A stretch of 64,000 nucleotides of DNA from Paenibacillus whitsoniae (GCF_003955665.1 NZ_RXHU01000027.1:62001-126000), one strand, 5' to 3'. Shown: positions 43,344-53,221, counted from the stretch's first letter. Notes: generated by a model not told the origin, from the letters alone. Numbers and translations are program-made.

Positions 43344-44210
43344 TCAGGAAGCGACGACCTTCAGCAAAAGCATGCCGATCATCGCAATCGCCAGCCCGGA
43401 CTGCTCGAGCCGCGAAAATTTATCTTTCACGATAAATCGCGTGTACAGCAATACAATCAGCACGTTCAGCGCGGCAACGGCCGAGACGAGGCCTGCTTTG
43501 CCGTGGTCAAAGCCGTGAATAATCATGACCATGCCCACGACATTCGTGATGCCGACGAGCATGCCGATCAAAAATGTCCGCTTCGCTGGCCAAGCGTCCG
43601 GCGAAGCAGCGGTCTCCTGTTGGTTGCGTTTATCGCGCCACCACCAGAGCCCGAAGCAAATCGTGCCCGTCGTGAACATACAGACTAATGTTGGAAACAG
43701 CGGTGCGTCGGCTAGTGTCGTCCATTTGCCTGAAAGATCATTACCCGCAAAGAGGAAAAGAGCGAGCAAGCCCCACCCCGCGCCTTGCAGGTTGCCCAGC
43801 GAAATGTCGTTGGAGTAGCGCACACACAGTATACCGATCACAATGACGCCGAAAGCCAACGCCTGCCAAAGATTCAGCTTTTCTCCCCATAAAAAGTAAG
43901 CGAATACCACGACCACAACTGACGGGAGTCCGGTTAAAATCGCAACCAACGAGGCTTTGCCCACGGCAAAGCCTTTGAACATGCTGGCGTTGCCGCCGAA
44001 CGAAAACAAGCCCATCTGAACACCGATCAGGGCCGACGTCGTCCATTCCGCACCCGTGATCAACGCGCAGATAAGACTGACAACCGCCCCCATGAAGAAG
44101 GTGCCGCACAACAACACATTTCGATTCAGCGACTGCTGGCTCGTATAGTGATACAAAATGCCTCGCAACCCAAAACACAGGGCCGCGAGGACGGAATATA
44201 GTAGCCACAT
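43344..44210 (-). CDS. EamA/DMT superfamily transporter
   Basis: 288 residues with ten membrane segments in two five-helix halves, typical of the drug/metabolite transporter superfamily. The first half ends around GVIVIGILCVRYSND; the second carries GITNVVGMVMIIHGFD and the final AMIGMLLLKVVAS. Residues such as GKASLVAILTGLPSVVVVVFAYF are in the EamA consensus region. The substrate is unknown. AGAGG is 12 bases before the ATG. It follows the large DUF2157 gene by about 40 bases and might share its transcript. Confidence 0.87.
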   Translation of the reverse strand: MWLLYSVLAALCFGLRGILYHYTSQQSLNRNVLLCGTFFMGAVVSLICALITGAEWTTSALIGVQMGLFSFGGNASMFKGFAVGKASLVAILTGLPSVVVVVFAYFLWGEKLNLWQALAFGVIVIGILCVRYSNDISLGNLQGAGWGLLALFLFAGNDLSGKWTTLADAPLFPTLVCMFTTGTICFGLWWWRDKRNQQETAASPDAWPAKRTFLIGMLVGITNVVGMVMIIHGFDHGKAGLVSAVAALNVLIVLLYTRFIVKDKFSRLEQSGLAIAMIGMLLLKVVAS

Positions 44211-44249
44211 AAGATGTCTATACCTCTTTCTACTTCACTCGCCTTAGCT

Positions 44250-46469
44250 TTAGTTATCAGAGACGCCCACGAGAATCGCGTCACCGCTTGCGGAAATTCG
44301 GGCTTCCGCATATTTTACTTTCCCTTCGTACTCCCGGCCGCTGCCTTCGGGAATAAAGTACGATTCGATCCCATACTCGACCGTGTCGTAGCCGTTTCTC
44401 TTCCCATTCAGCCGCACCTCGCCGGGCGCCAACGTCTCGCCCTTCTGATACATGCGTTTGTATTCATATATGCCTGTCGCCGAATTCGGCCCAAGCACAA
44501 CCGCCAGCTTTCCCTTAAATGGACGGCCTTCCACATAGCCGAGTCTCCCTTCCGGCTCGGAAATCGCATAATGCAGACGAATGTAATCGCCTTGTAGTAT
44601 CGACCGCGGATCAAGCGGTTGAAGCTCCAGCTTCACCAGGGTGCCGTGGGAGAGCAGCCACTCGCTTTTTCCTATTTGCAGCCCTAAGCCGACCACCTGG
44701 AGCAAAATCACGACGCCGAGCAGCAGCGGTTTCACGGCAAGCGCGTAAGGTGCTTCCACCGTCTCGTCTTGGTCCTCGCGCTTCCGCTCCAACCACACCG
44801 TAACCGCGAGGATCAGCGAGCCGATAATGGCCAAACTAATTGATTTATGGAGAAGCTTCCACGCCAAATCGTAATATTTGTACACGAGGAACGCCGTCCA
44901 GAATCCGATCGACCAGACGTACATCCAGTTGAGCTGCCGCCCTTTCGTCCAGATCGCCGCAGCCAGCACCAGGACGAAAAAGACTGCGTTCACGGCATAA
45001 TACCAGCCGCCTTCAGTAATAAATGTCAGAATAAAGAGCAGCAGCAGAAAGGTCGGAAAACTGCTGTATAGCAGCGGCCGGCGCAGTACATCGCGCCTGA
45101 TCAGCGCGCCGGCGCAGAAGACCGCCAGGACCAGCACGGTCAATAGGCTGACGACGGTCACACGGCTCCGGAAAGCATCTGCGAGAATGAACGCAGTCAT
45201 CAATACGGCTGACTCGAAGAAAAATATCCGCTGCAGAAGCCCGCGCTGCAATGCAAACGCCACCACGATGAGCAGCAGCAGAACGTACAGCATAGGCGAA
45301 TTGTTTTTGATTAACGCAGCCCCTGTCGCAATCAGCATGCCGCTGATCATGACGGTATATCTGGCAAGGCTATTAAACTTGTTCAGGAACAGCATCGCGA
45401 TAAAAGCGGCGATACCGTAACCCATGAGCAGATTTTCCGGTTTCTCGATACTGAGCACGACCGTCACAAGGCCGACTAACGTCACGGTGCCGAGCAAAGA
45501 ACCGATGATAATGACAGCGACAGTCAGCACGTGCACGACCCATTTCGTAAAATCGGACGTACGGCGCTTCCCGGCGCTTCCCTCCTGAGGAAGTTCTTCC
45601 TCAGCCTCCGACTGTACACCGCTCGGTTGCCACTGCCGAATATAAGTCATGAACTTCACATTCGCAAAAATAAACACGATAACAAACAGCAGGCTGAGCA
45701 GGAAAAACCACTCGTTATGGTAATTCATGACCAACTCGAAGTATTTGACGACGATCGCCGCGGACACCCACAGTCCTGCAAACAGTAGATTCAACTTGCT
45801 GGCGGCACGATGTGCATACCAAACCGCAAGAGCAAGCACAGCAGCGAGCGCCAGGTTCATCCAGATTCCATAATCCTCAAAAATCCAAGAGATTGAAACG
45901 ATTAAACAAGCGCATATCGCAGCTTGGAACGCAAGCCATTTGAGCAGAGGCGAACGCAATTTGCCCTTTTCCATCAATGCAAACAACACGCCGTTGCCTA
46001 AAGTAAAGCCCAACCATACAAGCACGTACATACCCTCGTCTTCGCTGACTCCACCCCAGCGCGGCAGGAAATACAGGCCGTAACTGATATGCGCAAGGAT
46101 ATAACTCAATACATAAAACGGCTGCCAGCGTGTAAACACGCTGAAAAGCAGCGCGGGGATCAGCCAGATTGCAAACAGCCCATAGCTATCGGCGTGGGAA
46201 TTGTACGTTTGACCGACAACGGCCACCCCGACGCCGAACGTGATACAGCTGGCAAATAAGCTTAATTTGCTAAGAAAGGCTCTGCCGGGCTTCCGCGACA
46301 ACCATATATGCAAGCCGTAGAAGCCCAACATGAGCACGAGAATTGGCGTAATTTTATTAAAACGATTCAGAAGCCCCCAGTTGGAAGCGTAGAAATAGCC
46401 GAGCGCCGTCAGCAGCGCACTGGCACCTAACACATAACCAAGTTGGATCATGACCTTCCCAGATTTCAT
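44250..46469 (-). CDS. large membrane protein with DUF2157-like region and GDYXXLXY domain
   Basis: 739 residues with about twenty hydrophobic segments (residues 1-590) followed by an extracellular or cytoplasmic C-terminal domain. That domain carries the signature QGDYIRLHYAIS (GDYxxLxY) and typical strands (KLAVVLGPNSATG). The first part begins like DUF2157 proteins of the DUF4401/DUF2157 group. These domains are usually encoded by two neighbouring genes; here they are in one polypeptide. Function unknown. AGGAGG lies eight bases before the ATG. Confidence 0.78.
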   Translation of the reverse strand: MKSGKVMIQLGYVLGASALLTALGYFYASNWGLLNRFNKITPILVLMLGFYGLHIWLSRKPGRAFLSKLSLFASCITFGVGVAVVGQTYNSHADSYGLFAIWLIPALLFSVFTRWQPFYVLSYILAHISYGLYFLPRWGGVSEDEGMYVLVWLGFTLGNGVLFALMEKGKLRSPLLKWLAFQAAICACLIVSISWIFEDYGIWMNLALAAVLALAVWYAHRAASKLNLLFAGLWVSAAIVVKYFELVMNYHNEWFFLLSLLFVIVFIFANVKFMTYIRQWQPSGVQSEAEEELPQEGSAGKRRTSDFTKWVVHVLTVAVIIIGSLLGTVTLVGLVTVVLSIEKPENLLMGYGIAAFIAMLFLNKFNSLARYTVMISGMLIATGAALIKNNSPMLYVLLLLIVVAFALQRGLLQRIFFFESAVLMTAFILADAFRSRVTVVSLLTVLVLAVFCAGALIRRDVLRRPLLYSSFPTFLLLLFILTFITEGGWYYAVNAVFFVLVLAAAIWTKGRQLNWMYVWSIGFWTAFLVYKYYDLAWKLLHKSISLAIIGSLILAVTVWLERKREDQDETVEAPYALAVKPLLLGVVILLQVVGLGLQIGKSEWLLSHGTLVKLELQPLDPRSILQGDYIRLHYAISEPEGRLGYVEGRPFKGKLAVVLGPNSATGIYEYKRMYQKGETLAPGEVRLNGKRNGYDTVEYGIESYFIPEGSGREYEGKVKYAEARISASGDAILVGVSDN

Positions 46470-46553
46470 GCCAATTTCCTCCTCTCGACTTACTTCCTAT
46501 TGTAAGCGAAAAGGACGAAAAGAAAAGTACTATCTATTCCTAGTACCTGATCA

Positions 46554-48377
46554 TTAGCCTAGGCTGGATAGTCGATTCGGCTCTGTTTCCGCGTGCGCCA
46601 GATGCCCTTGTGAGTGCAGATAAAGCTGCTCGTAATAGCCCTGCTGCGCAAGAAGCTCGGCATGATTGCCCTCTTCGACGATGCGGCCTTGACTCATGAC
46701 AATGATGCGGTCTGCGTTCATGATCGTTGAAATGCGGTGGGCAATAACCAGCGTCGTCCGGCCTTCCGCCACGATGTGCAGCGCTTCCTGAATGAGCTGC
46801 TCCGTCTTGGAGTCGAGATTCGCGGTCGCTTCATCCAGAATGAGCACTTTCGGCTGGAACACAATAATCCGTGCAAAAGATATCAACTGCCGCTCCCCGG
46901 CGGACAGCCCGCTTCCCCGCTCCGAGATTCGCGTCGCGTACCCGTCCTTCATGCGGCTGATGAGCGCATCGGCGCCGACCAGTCGGCAAGCCTCCATAAC
47001 CTGCTCCTCGCTAATTGCCTCATCGAACATGCGCACGTTATCCAGGATACTGCCCGCATACAAGTAAGGCTCCTGTTGCACCAAGCCAATCGTCCGGTGC
47101 AAATCCGCCTGCGCGATATCCCGAATGTCGATGCCATCGAGCAGGATGCTGCCCTTCTGCACATCGTAGAAGCGGCATAGTAAGGAGATGAGTGAGCTTT
47201 TGCCTGCCCCTGTCGTTCCGACAATGCCGATCATTTCGCCGGGGCGGATATGAAGCTCAAGGTCCGAAATCACTTCCGAATCCTGCAAATAGCCAAAATG
47301 CACATGGTTGAAATGAATTTCCCCTTGAATGTCCGGCAACGGCTGGAGCTGCTCTGGCGCTTTGTCGGATACTTCCGGCTGTGCCGAGAACACCGTCCAG
47401 ATCCGGTTCAAGGACACCGTCGTCGACTGCAATGTGTTCCACTGCTGGGTAATGTTGTTGATCGGCTGAAAAAACTGCCGAATGTACGTGATGAATGCAT
47501 ACAGCACGCCGAATTCAATCGCTTTGTCGAAAACCGCGATGCCGCCGATCCACGTAATGAAGGCGACGGATAAATTGCCGAGAATGTCAAATGAACGGTT
47601 GAACATCACCGACATCCGGATTTCGCGCAAATTTGCCCGGAGATAACTCATATTTTTGTCAGCGAACCGGTCCATCTGTTCCTTTTCCTGGTGAAAAGCT
47701 TGAATCAAGTGCATGCCTGACAAATTCTCCGCGGTAAAAGCGACCATCTGTGACAGCTGCGTGCGGGCGTATTGATACGTTCTGCGAATGTATTTGCGAA
47801 ACAGCACGGCGATCAGCACGATGATCGGGATGACGATCATGCTGTACAGGGTAAGCGTCGGGTCCAGATGATACATCATGACAATGATGAAGACGAGCGT
47901 CATGCTGTCACGAACGAGACTCAATAAGACCTGGGTAAAAAATGTGTTGATCGTTTCCGTATCGCTGGACACGTGCGTAATCAGACTGCCGCTCGGCGTG
48001 CGATCGTAGTAGGACATCGACTGCTTGAAAATGTGCGCGAACAAATCTTTGCGGATTTTGGCGACGATGCTTTGGCCGGCAAATTGCAGCAGGTTGTTTT
48101 GCAAATATGAGAAGAACAGGGAACTGAGCGACAGCCCTGCATAAAACAAGCAGATCATCACAATCGCTCGGTAATCGTTTTTTCCGATCATCAAGTTGTC
48201 GTCTATGGCGATTTTGACGAGGTAGGGCTGGAACAGATCGGCCGCGATGCCCAGTAACGCACAAGCTACGACACCGGCAAACGTCCAACCGTGCGGCTTC
48301 GCATATGAAGCCAGGAACCGGAACGAACTTCCCGCTTCTTTGAAACTTTGAGCATCGGGTTTATTCCGCTTGGACAT
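46554..48377 (-). CDS. ABC exporter subunit, catalytic-site half (BmrD/YheH-like)
   Basis: 607-residue half-transporter: six membrane helices, then an ATPase with Walker A GTTGAGKSS, a diverged signature LSAGERQLISFAR, a canonical Walker B LILDEATANLD with catalytic Glu, and H-loop IAHRIST. The start ATG 48377 (AAGGAGG upstream) lies inside the end of the partner gene, a 17-base overlap. The diverged LSAGE motif together with the partner's missing Glu is the hallmark of a heterodimeric exporter such as BmrCD. Exports drugs, lipids or peptides; substrate unknown. Confidence 0.9.
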   Translation of the reverse strand: MSKRNKPDAQSFKEAGSSFRFLASYAKPHGWTFAGVVACALLGIAADLFQPYLVKIAIDDNLMIGKNDYRAIVMICLFYAGLSLSSLFFSYLQNNLLQFAGQSIVAKIRKDLFAHIFKQSMSYYDRTPSGSLITHVSSDTETINTFFTQVLLSLVRDSMTLVFIIVMMYHLDPTLTLYSMIVIPIIVLIAVLFRKYIRRTYQYARTQLSQMVAFTAENLSGMHLIQAFHQEKEQMDRFADKNMSYLRANLREIRMSVMFNRSFDILGNLSVAFITWIGGIAVFDKAIEFGVLYAFITYIRQFFQPINNITQQWNTLQSTTVSLNRIWTVFSAQPEVSDKAPEQLQPLPDIQGEIHFNHVHFGYLQDSEVISDLELHIRPGEMIGIVGTTGAGKSSLISLLCRFYDVQKGSILLDGIDIRDIAQADLHRTIGLVQQEPYLYAGSILDNVRMFDEAISEEQVMEACRLVGADALISRMKDGYATRISERGSGLSAGERQLISFARIIVFQPKVLILDEATANLDSKTEQLIQEALHIVAEGRTTLVIAHRISTIMNADRIIVMSQGRIVEEGNHAELLAQQGYYEQLYLHSQGHLAHAETEPNRLSSLG

Positions 48378-50115
48378 CTTCAGCCCCTCCTTCTTGTATC
48401 GCGTAGAGTTCAGCATACAAGCCGTCTTGGGCGAGCAACTGCTCGTGCGTGCCGCGCTGAACGATGCGACCCTCATGCAGCACGATGATTTCATCCGTAT
48501 GCTTCAAGGCAGAAATACGATGGGCAATCCAGATGGTCGTTTTGCCCTTCCGCTCCTTGCGAATCGACTCGATAATATGCTTCTCCGTCACAGAGTCGAC
48601 AGCGCTGACGCTGTCGTCGAGAATCATGAGCGGCGAGTTTTTGATAATACCGCGCGCGAGACTTGTGCGCTGGCGCTGGCCGCCGGACAAGGTAACGCCG
48701 CGCTCCCCGAGTTTGGTGTCAAATTTTTCCGGAAACGATTTGATGCTTGGTAAAATTTGCGCTTTCTTCGCGGCCCGTTCCACGGATTCGAGCGGCAGTT
48801 CTCTTTTATAGAACGCGATGTTGTCTCGGATGGTTGTTGAAAACAGGAAGCCCTCCTGCGGCACATAAGCGATTTGATTCCGCAAGCTCTCAACCGTCAC
48901 ATCGCGGATGTCGCTGTCGCCGATGTACACCGTTCCTTCCGGCGGGTCGTAGATGCGCAGCATCAGCTTCATCAGCGTCGATTTGCCGCTGCCGGTTTTG
49001 CCGATGATGCCGATCGATTTGCCGGGCTCAATCGTCAAGGAAATGTCGTGCAGCACTTCATCCTCGTCATCCGGATAGGCGAAAGAGAGATGCTCGATGC
49101 GAATCTCCTCTTGGTCTAGATGCGTTGGCAGCGCATCGTCCTTTTGCTTGATTTCCGGCTCCATCGTGAGCAGCTCGTTGATTCGCTCCAGCGAAGCTTT
49201 GGAACGCTGCAGGGCGTTAATGACGCGTCCAATCTGCTGCAACGGGTTTACCATCATCCGAATGTAAAGCGTCAGCTCGACGAAAGCGCCGATGGTAATG
49301 CCGCCATGAATCGTCAAGTAGCCGCCGAACGCGATCGCCACGATGAGGGACAGTGCGCCGAGAAACGGAATCAGCGCTTCGAACAGCGAAGAAAGCCGCA
49401 CCAGCCGAAGCTGGTTATCCCGAATCCGGTCGACTGTCTCTCCGAAGCGGCGCTTCATGATGTTTTCTACTGCGAATTTTTTGGTGACGCGAATGCCGCC
49501 GAACTGTTCTTCGGCCGATTCCGTCATTTTGCCCAAGGATTCCTGAACCCGCAGCGAACGCTCCTTGATCACCGGTTGGAATTTTACGGACAGCACCGGA
49601 ATAAGCAAAAGCGGCAAAATGCTGACCGCGATGACATAAAGCGGAATTTGGCTGAACAGCATCGTCACGATCACCGCCCCGATCAAAATGACCGAGTTGA
49701 CGATCTGGTTAATGCCCATCGAGATGGACTCGCGAACAACGGTGACGTCGTTCATCACGTAGCTGAGCAGCTTGCCGACCCCGTTGCTGGAATAGAACGT
49801 CGCACCTAGCTTCGTAAAATGATCGAACAGTCGGTTCCGCGCTTCGAACTCAAACCGTCGGCCGCTGCGCATGATCAAATATTGGCCGATCGCCACCAGG
49901 ATTCCGTAAGTCAAGCCGATCAGCAGCAGCTGCAAGCTATAGCTCACGATGAGCGACTTGCTGAGCCCGCCCTTTTGAAGCTCGTCGGTAAACGCGCCCA
50001 GCAGCTTCGGATAATACGAATGCACGATATTCCCGATCGAAATGAGTAAAGCTGCTGTCACATACAACGGCCATCTTTTCAACAGAAAATCGATAAGTAA
50101 CCGTGTAGGTTTCAA
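48361..50115 (-). CDS. ABC exporter subunit, degenerate-site half (BmrC/YheI-like)
   Basis: 584-residue half-transporter with six membrane helices and an ATPase domain: Walker A GKTGSGKST, canonical signature LSGGQRQRTSLARG, but Walker B ends LILDDSVSAVD, with Asp in place of the catalytic Glu. The degenerate site is thus formed by this Walker B and the partner's LSAGE. TTG start at 50115 with AGGAAGTGA upstream. First gene of the pair, divergent from a DUF2536 gene. In B. subtilis the bmrCD operon is induced by ribosome-targeting drugs through a leader peptide; I did not find such a leader here. Confidence 0.9.
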   Translation of the reverse strand: MKPTRLLIDFLLKRWPLYVTAALLISIGNIVHSYYPKLLGAFTDELQKGGLSKSLIVSYSLQLLLIGLTYGILVAIGQYLIMRSGRRFEFEARNRLFDHFTKLGATFYSSNGVGKLLSYVMNDVTVVRESISMGINQIVNSVILIGAVIVTMLFSQIPLYVIAVSILPLLLIPVLSVKFQPVIKERSLRVQESLGKMTESAEEQFGGIRVTKKFAVENIMKRRFGETVDRIRDNQLRLVRLSSLFEALIPFLGALSLIVAIAFGGYLTIHGGITIGAFVELTLYIRMMVNPLQQIGRVINALQRSKASLERINELLTMEPEIKQKDDALPTHLDQEEIRIEHLSFAYPDDEDEVLHDISLTIEPGKSIGIIGKTGSGKSTLMKLMLRIYDPPEGTVYIGDSDIRDVTVESLRNQIAYVPQEGFLFSTTIRDNIAFYKRELPLESVERAAKKAQILPSIKSFPEKFDTKLGERGVTLSGGQRQRTSLARGIIKNSPLMILDDSVSAVDSVTEKHIIESIRKERKGKTTIWIAHRISALKHTDEIIVLHEGRIVQRGTHEQLLAQDGLYAELYAIQEGGAEDVQAE

Positions 50116-50200
50116 AGGTCATCACTTCCTATGTTGGTTTATGCTCTTCGTCACTCGTACTGCCTCCCGCCTTGAAATACCCTTTCAGTATACGCCGATT

Positions 50201-50217
50201 TATAGGCACTTCCTATA
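50201..50217. promoter_or_regulatory. palindrome in the divergent promoter region
   Basis: TATAGG-CACTT-CCTATA, 6-base arms, in the 172-base gap between the ABC exporter genes and the DUF2536 gene. A possible operator; no regulator is assigned. Confidence 0.3.
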
Positions 50218-50287
50218 TCAGAAATTGACGTTATAATAGGATAAATAGCGTATCTTTACTTAGGCATTTGCAGGGAGGAGCCTTCAC

Positions 50288-50503
50288 ATGGAATTTATTT
50301 TGGACCGGATGGAAACGAAAATCGAATGGTTTCAAGCCTATGATCTGCGCGTGGTCGAGCGTCAAATTAACGAGCAAATCGAGAACAATAAAGCGCTGCT
50401 GCTGGACGTACATGCGATTTCGCACCAGGTCGTCTTTGACCCGAACGCCGGCAAAATGCTGTACAGCGCCGTTGTGCATTTTAAAGCGAAATCGGCCGTG
50501 TAG
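50288..50503 (+). CDS. DUF2536 family protein
   Basis: 71-residue cytoplasmic protein like B. subtilis YrzA: IEWFQAYDLRVVERQINEQIENN, in part, followed by LLDVHAISHQVVFDP. Function unknown. GGAGG precedes the ATG at 50288. Single gene with its own terminator; TATAAT near 50233 may be its -10. Confidence 0.8.
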   Translation: MEFILDRMETKIEWFQAYDLRVVERQINEQIENNKALLLDVHAISHQVVFDPNAGKMLYSAVVHFKAKSAV

Positions 50504-50519
50504 CTGAAAAAGCGCGCTA

Positions 50520-50551
50520 AAAGACCACTCTCGTCTCAGAGAGTGGTCTTT
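50520..50551. terminator. bidirectional terminator
   Basis: Perfect 13-base arms AAAGACCACTCTC and GAGAGTGGTCTTT with a 6-base loop; T-runs flank both sides. Serves DUF2536 and the convergent CE7 esterase gene. Confidence 0.85.
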
Positions 50552-50556
50552 GCTTT

Positions 50557-51516
50557 TTAAAGACCCATCATGAACTGCATCGTGATTTCGCTGAAGCCAG
50601 GCAGCCCTTCATGACCGAAATCCGGATAAATCTCGAGGCGTTTCGGCGCCGTAATTTTGTTGTAAGCCGCAAACTGCGTGGACGGCGGGCACACCGTGTC
50701 GACAAGGCCGACCGCCATGACAACCTCACCTTGGATGCGATTCGCCAAATTTTGAATATCGATATAGCCAAGCTTGGTAAAATATTCCTCTTCCCGTTTA
50801 TGCTGTGGGTCGTGGCGGCGGAAGAAGTCCTTGAGCTCTTGATATGCGTCCTTCGCCAAATCCATGTCCCAGACGCGTTTGTAATCGCTCAGGAACGGAT
50901 ACACGGGTGCCAAGCGCTTGATGCGTGGTTCCAATGCCGCACAGGCAATCGTCAGCGCACCGCCTTGCGAACCGCCCATAGCGCCTACGCGTTCCGGATC
51001 CACTTCCGGCATACGCATCGCGATGCCCGCAAGCTGGGCCGTGTCCAGGAAAATGTCACGGAACAGCAGGTTGTCCGGATGGTCGTCGAGTCCGCGAACG
51101 ATATGGCCGCGCAATGTGGTGCCTTTGACGCCGCCCACATCTTCGGACAGACCGCCTTGCCCCCGGCAATCCATCGAGAAGAACGAGTAGCCGAGTGCGG
51201 CATACGGCAGCTTGTCGGTCCAGTCGCCTGAGTTCCCGCTGTAGCCGTGGAACTGCACAATCGCCGGATGCGGCTCCGTCGCGTGCTTAGGACGAATATA
51301 TTTGGCGTAAATGCGCGCGCCTTTGACTCCTGTGAAATACAAATCGAAGCATTCCGCGAATGGAACTTGGAACTCGCTTGGAACCAGCTCGATTTGCGGA
51401 TCGACGGCTTTCATCTCCGCAATCGCGCGTTCCCAGTACGCATCAAAATCAGCTGGACGCGGGTTCACGCCCTCATACTTCAGAAGTTTCTCCAATGGCA
51501 TATCAACTGTTGGCAT
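50557..51516 (-). CDS. CE7 acetyl esterase (acetylxylan esterase / cephalosporin C deacetylase)
   Basis: Serine esterase of 319 residues that removes acetyl groups from oligosaccharides. The triad is Ser183 (GGSQGG), Asp273 (GLVDTVCPP) and His302 (DFGHEGLPGF), at almost the positions of B. subtilis Cah. The CE7 RGQGG motif appears as CRGQGGLSED near 117-126. No signal peptide: works inside the cell, normally as a hexamer. It follows the 554-residue protein by 22 bases, so it is cotranscribed with it in the uronate cluster. Confidence 0.93.
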   Translation of the reverse strand: MPTVDMPLEKLLKYEGVNPRPADFDAYWERAIAEMKAVDPQIELVPSEFQVPFAECFDLYFTGVKGARIYAKYIRPKHATEPHPAIVQFHGYSGNSGDWTDKLPYAALGYSFFSMDCRGQGGLSEDVGGVKGTTLRGHIVRGLDDHPDNLLFRDIFLDTAQLAGIAMRMPEVDPERVGAMGGSQGGALTIACAALEPRIKRLAPVYPFLSDYKRVWDMDLAKDAYQELKDFFRRHDPQHKREEEYFTKLGYIDIQNLANRIQGEVVMAVGLVDTVCPPSTQFAAYNKITAPKRLEIYPDFGHEGLPGFSEITMQFMMGL

Positions 51517-51538
51517 GATGGATCCTCTTTTCTATAAA

Positions 51539-53203
51539 TTAAGCGACCGTATATGCTTCAAAGCTGACGGCAATGCCGTTAATGCTTCGCTGAGGTGTCG
51601 ACGATGGGCCGCTTTCAAAAACAATGGTGTCACCTGACGTATCGGTGTATACGATGTTCAATTGGTCTTCGGCCGTCAACGAAAATTGCGGCCGTCTATC
51701 CTGCAGGGATGCCGCCAGCGCTTCGACAGTGTCAGCGCCAAGCGCAGAAGCAGTGACCGCGTCGATCACTTCGACAACGACAGCGTTGCGGCTTCCTTCA
51801 CTGCGCAACGCACGGCGGTCGGCCAGCACTTCGCAGGTATACGGCTGCATCAGATAAACCGCTAGGTAGACTTTTCCACAGCGCCCGAACATGGCGCTCT
51901 CGCGCTCCGTCCACTCGCCAAGCGACAAGCAGCCCTTGATATACGCCGGTTTGTCGGCCGGAATATCATAGGAGGCCATTACCGTTCCCCGATGGAAACA
52001 GACTTCGCTGTATTCGCTCTGGTGGCGATAGTCATCCGGTGCTTCCTGATCCGGATGGAAAAAATAGGCATGGTTCACACCCTGCACGCTGTCCAGCGGA
52101 AGCGCGACGTCCCAGCGGTGCTGCTCGTTGTCAAACTCGCGTACCTGCTCGTAGATACCGCCGACGGCTGCATGCTCCGTCCGGTAGACGTAGCTGTGCA
52201 GGTGATCCCCCGGCAGATGGCGGCTGTCATACCCTTTTGGCACGAGGCGCCGGATTTCCAGGACTTCCTGCCGTTGGAGCGCGAGCTGCCGCGTGGCTGC
52301 GTTCGCTTCATAGACCAAGAAGCCTGCATACTCGGTGCGCGGCATCGCCTCCGGCAGCGTAAAATCGCCGAACTGCACGTAATCGTGCAGCACGTTCGTA
52401 TCCTGCGGCATGTCGTGCGGCCAGATGCGGGAGTGCGGACCGACCCAGGCGCCGCCGAGATAATACGTTGCGCGATACTGCCAGAGCCAATCGAGAAGAT
52501 GGCCCAGCTCCTTGCGCACCGCCTGATCCTGCATCAGCGTCCACGCGCAGGTGTATGCCTGCACCCAGTGCCAGAACCACGGCAGCGCTCCGTACTCCGG
52601 CATACCCTCCGTCGTTACGCGGCGGTAGGTCGCCCGCAGGCTTTGCAAGCCGTCCTCGAACAGTGCGCTGTCTTGATAGCGCTGTCCGAAAATGAGCTTC
52701 GCCGCCGTATACTTCGCTTCGTGGTGATTATAGTGATCCATCGGCTTGCGATAGAAATGGCCTCTATAGACATGGAAAAGGGCCTGCTCCATGGTATCTT
52801 TCAGCTCTCCGCTCATCTGTTGGGCGTAGCGGTCTGTAAAATACACCATCAAGCTGCCCATCAACTCCACAGGGAGCGTGTTCTTGGATGCCTCTTGCGG
52901 CGTCGGGCGCAAATTCAACGGCCAGTGGCTGTAGGTGGAACTCGCCGGCTGTTGGTCTTGGAGGGCGATAACGCGGATAAGAACCCGCTCCGCTTTCTCT
53001 TTGGCTTCCTTCCGATCACCGTCAAAAGCGATCGCCGGATTCACCGCTGCGGCAAACAAATAGGACGCATAGTAGAAATTGTCCCGAATATCATTCTCGA
53101 ATAAATACCCGTGGCTGAGCTCGGGCTTCTGAAACGCTGCAGCCGCTATACGGGCTGTCAGTTCGTCCTGACGCTGCTGCAAACTCGTCGTCACCGCTGT
53201 CAT
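51539..53203 (-). CDS. unassigned protein, possible polysaccharide lyase of (alpha/alpha)-toroid plus beta-sandwich type
   Basis: About 554 residues, no signal peptide. The first 270 residues look all-helical with aromatic and histidine clusters (YNHHEAKYTAAKL, LPWFWHWVQAYT, HSRIWPHDMPQD). From about 300 on the pattern is beta-rich (HLHSYVYRTEHAAVGGIYEQ, VCFHRGTVMASYDIP). This two-part build occurs in heparinase-type and related lyases and in DUF2264-like proteins, but I cannot place it in a family. It shares a locus with a GH88 enzyme, whose substrates are lyase products. The start is uncertain: ATG 53215, ATG 53203 and GTG 53194 are in frame, with GGAG elements overlapping the first two. 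Palindromes like those before lacI lie upstream. Confidence 0.7.
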   Translation of the reverse strand: MTAVTTSLQQRQDELTARIAAAAFQKPELSHGYLFENDIRDNFYYASYLFAAAVNPAIAFDGDRKEAKEKAERVLIRVIALQDQQPASSTYSHWPLNLRPTPQEASKNTLPVELMGSLMVYFTDRYAQQMSGELKDTMEQALFHVYRGHFYRKPMDHYNHHEAKYTAAKLIFGQRYQDSALFEDGLQSLRATYRRVTTEGMPEYGALPWFWHWVQAYTCAWTLMQDQAVRKELGHLLDWLWQYRATYYLGGAWVGPHSRIWPHDMPQDTNVLHDYVQFGDFTLPEAMPRTEYAGFLVYEANAATRQLALQRQEVLEIRRLVPKGYDSRHLPGDHLHSYVYRTEHAAVGGIYEQVREFDNEQHRWDVALPLDSVQGVNHAYFFHPDQEAPDDYRHQSEYSEVCFHRGTVMASYDIPADKPAYIKGCLSLGEWTERESAMFGRCGKVYLAVYLMQPYTCEVLADRRALRSEGSRNAVVVEVIDAVTASALGADTVEALAASLQDRRPQFSLTAEDQLNIVYTDTSGDTIVFESGPSSTPQRSINGIAVSFEAYTVA

Positions 53204-53221
53204 CTCCTCGATCATCTCCTT

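Noticed and set aside
50116-50287. BmrC-type leader peptide upstream of the ABC exporter
   Set aside because: No short frame with ribosome site followed by a terminator/antiterminator pair could be seen on the minus strand in this gap.
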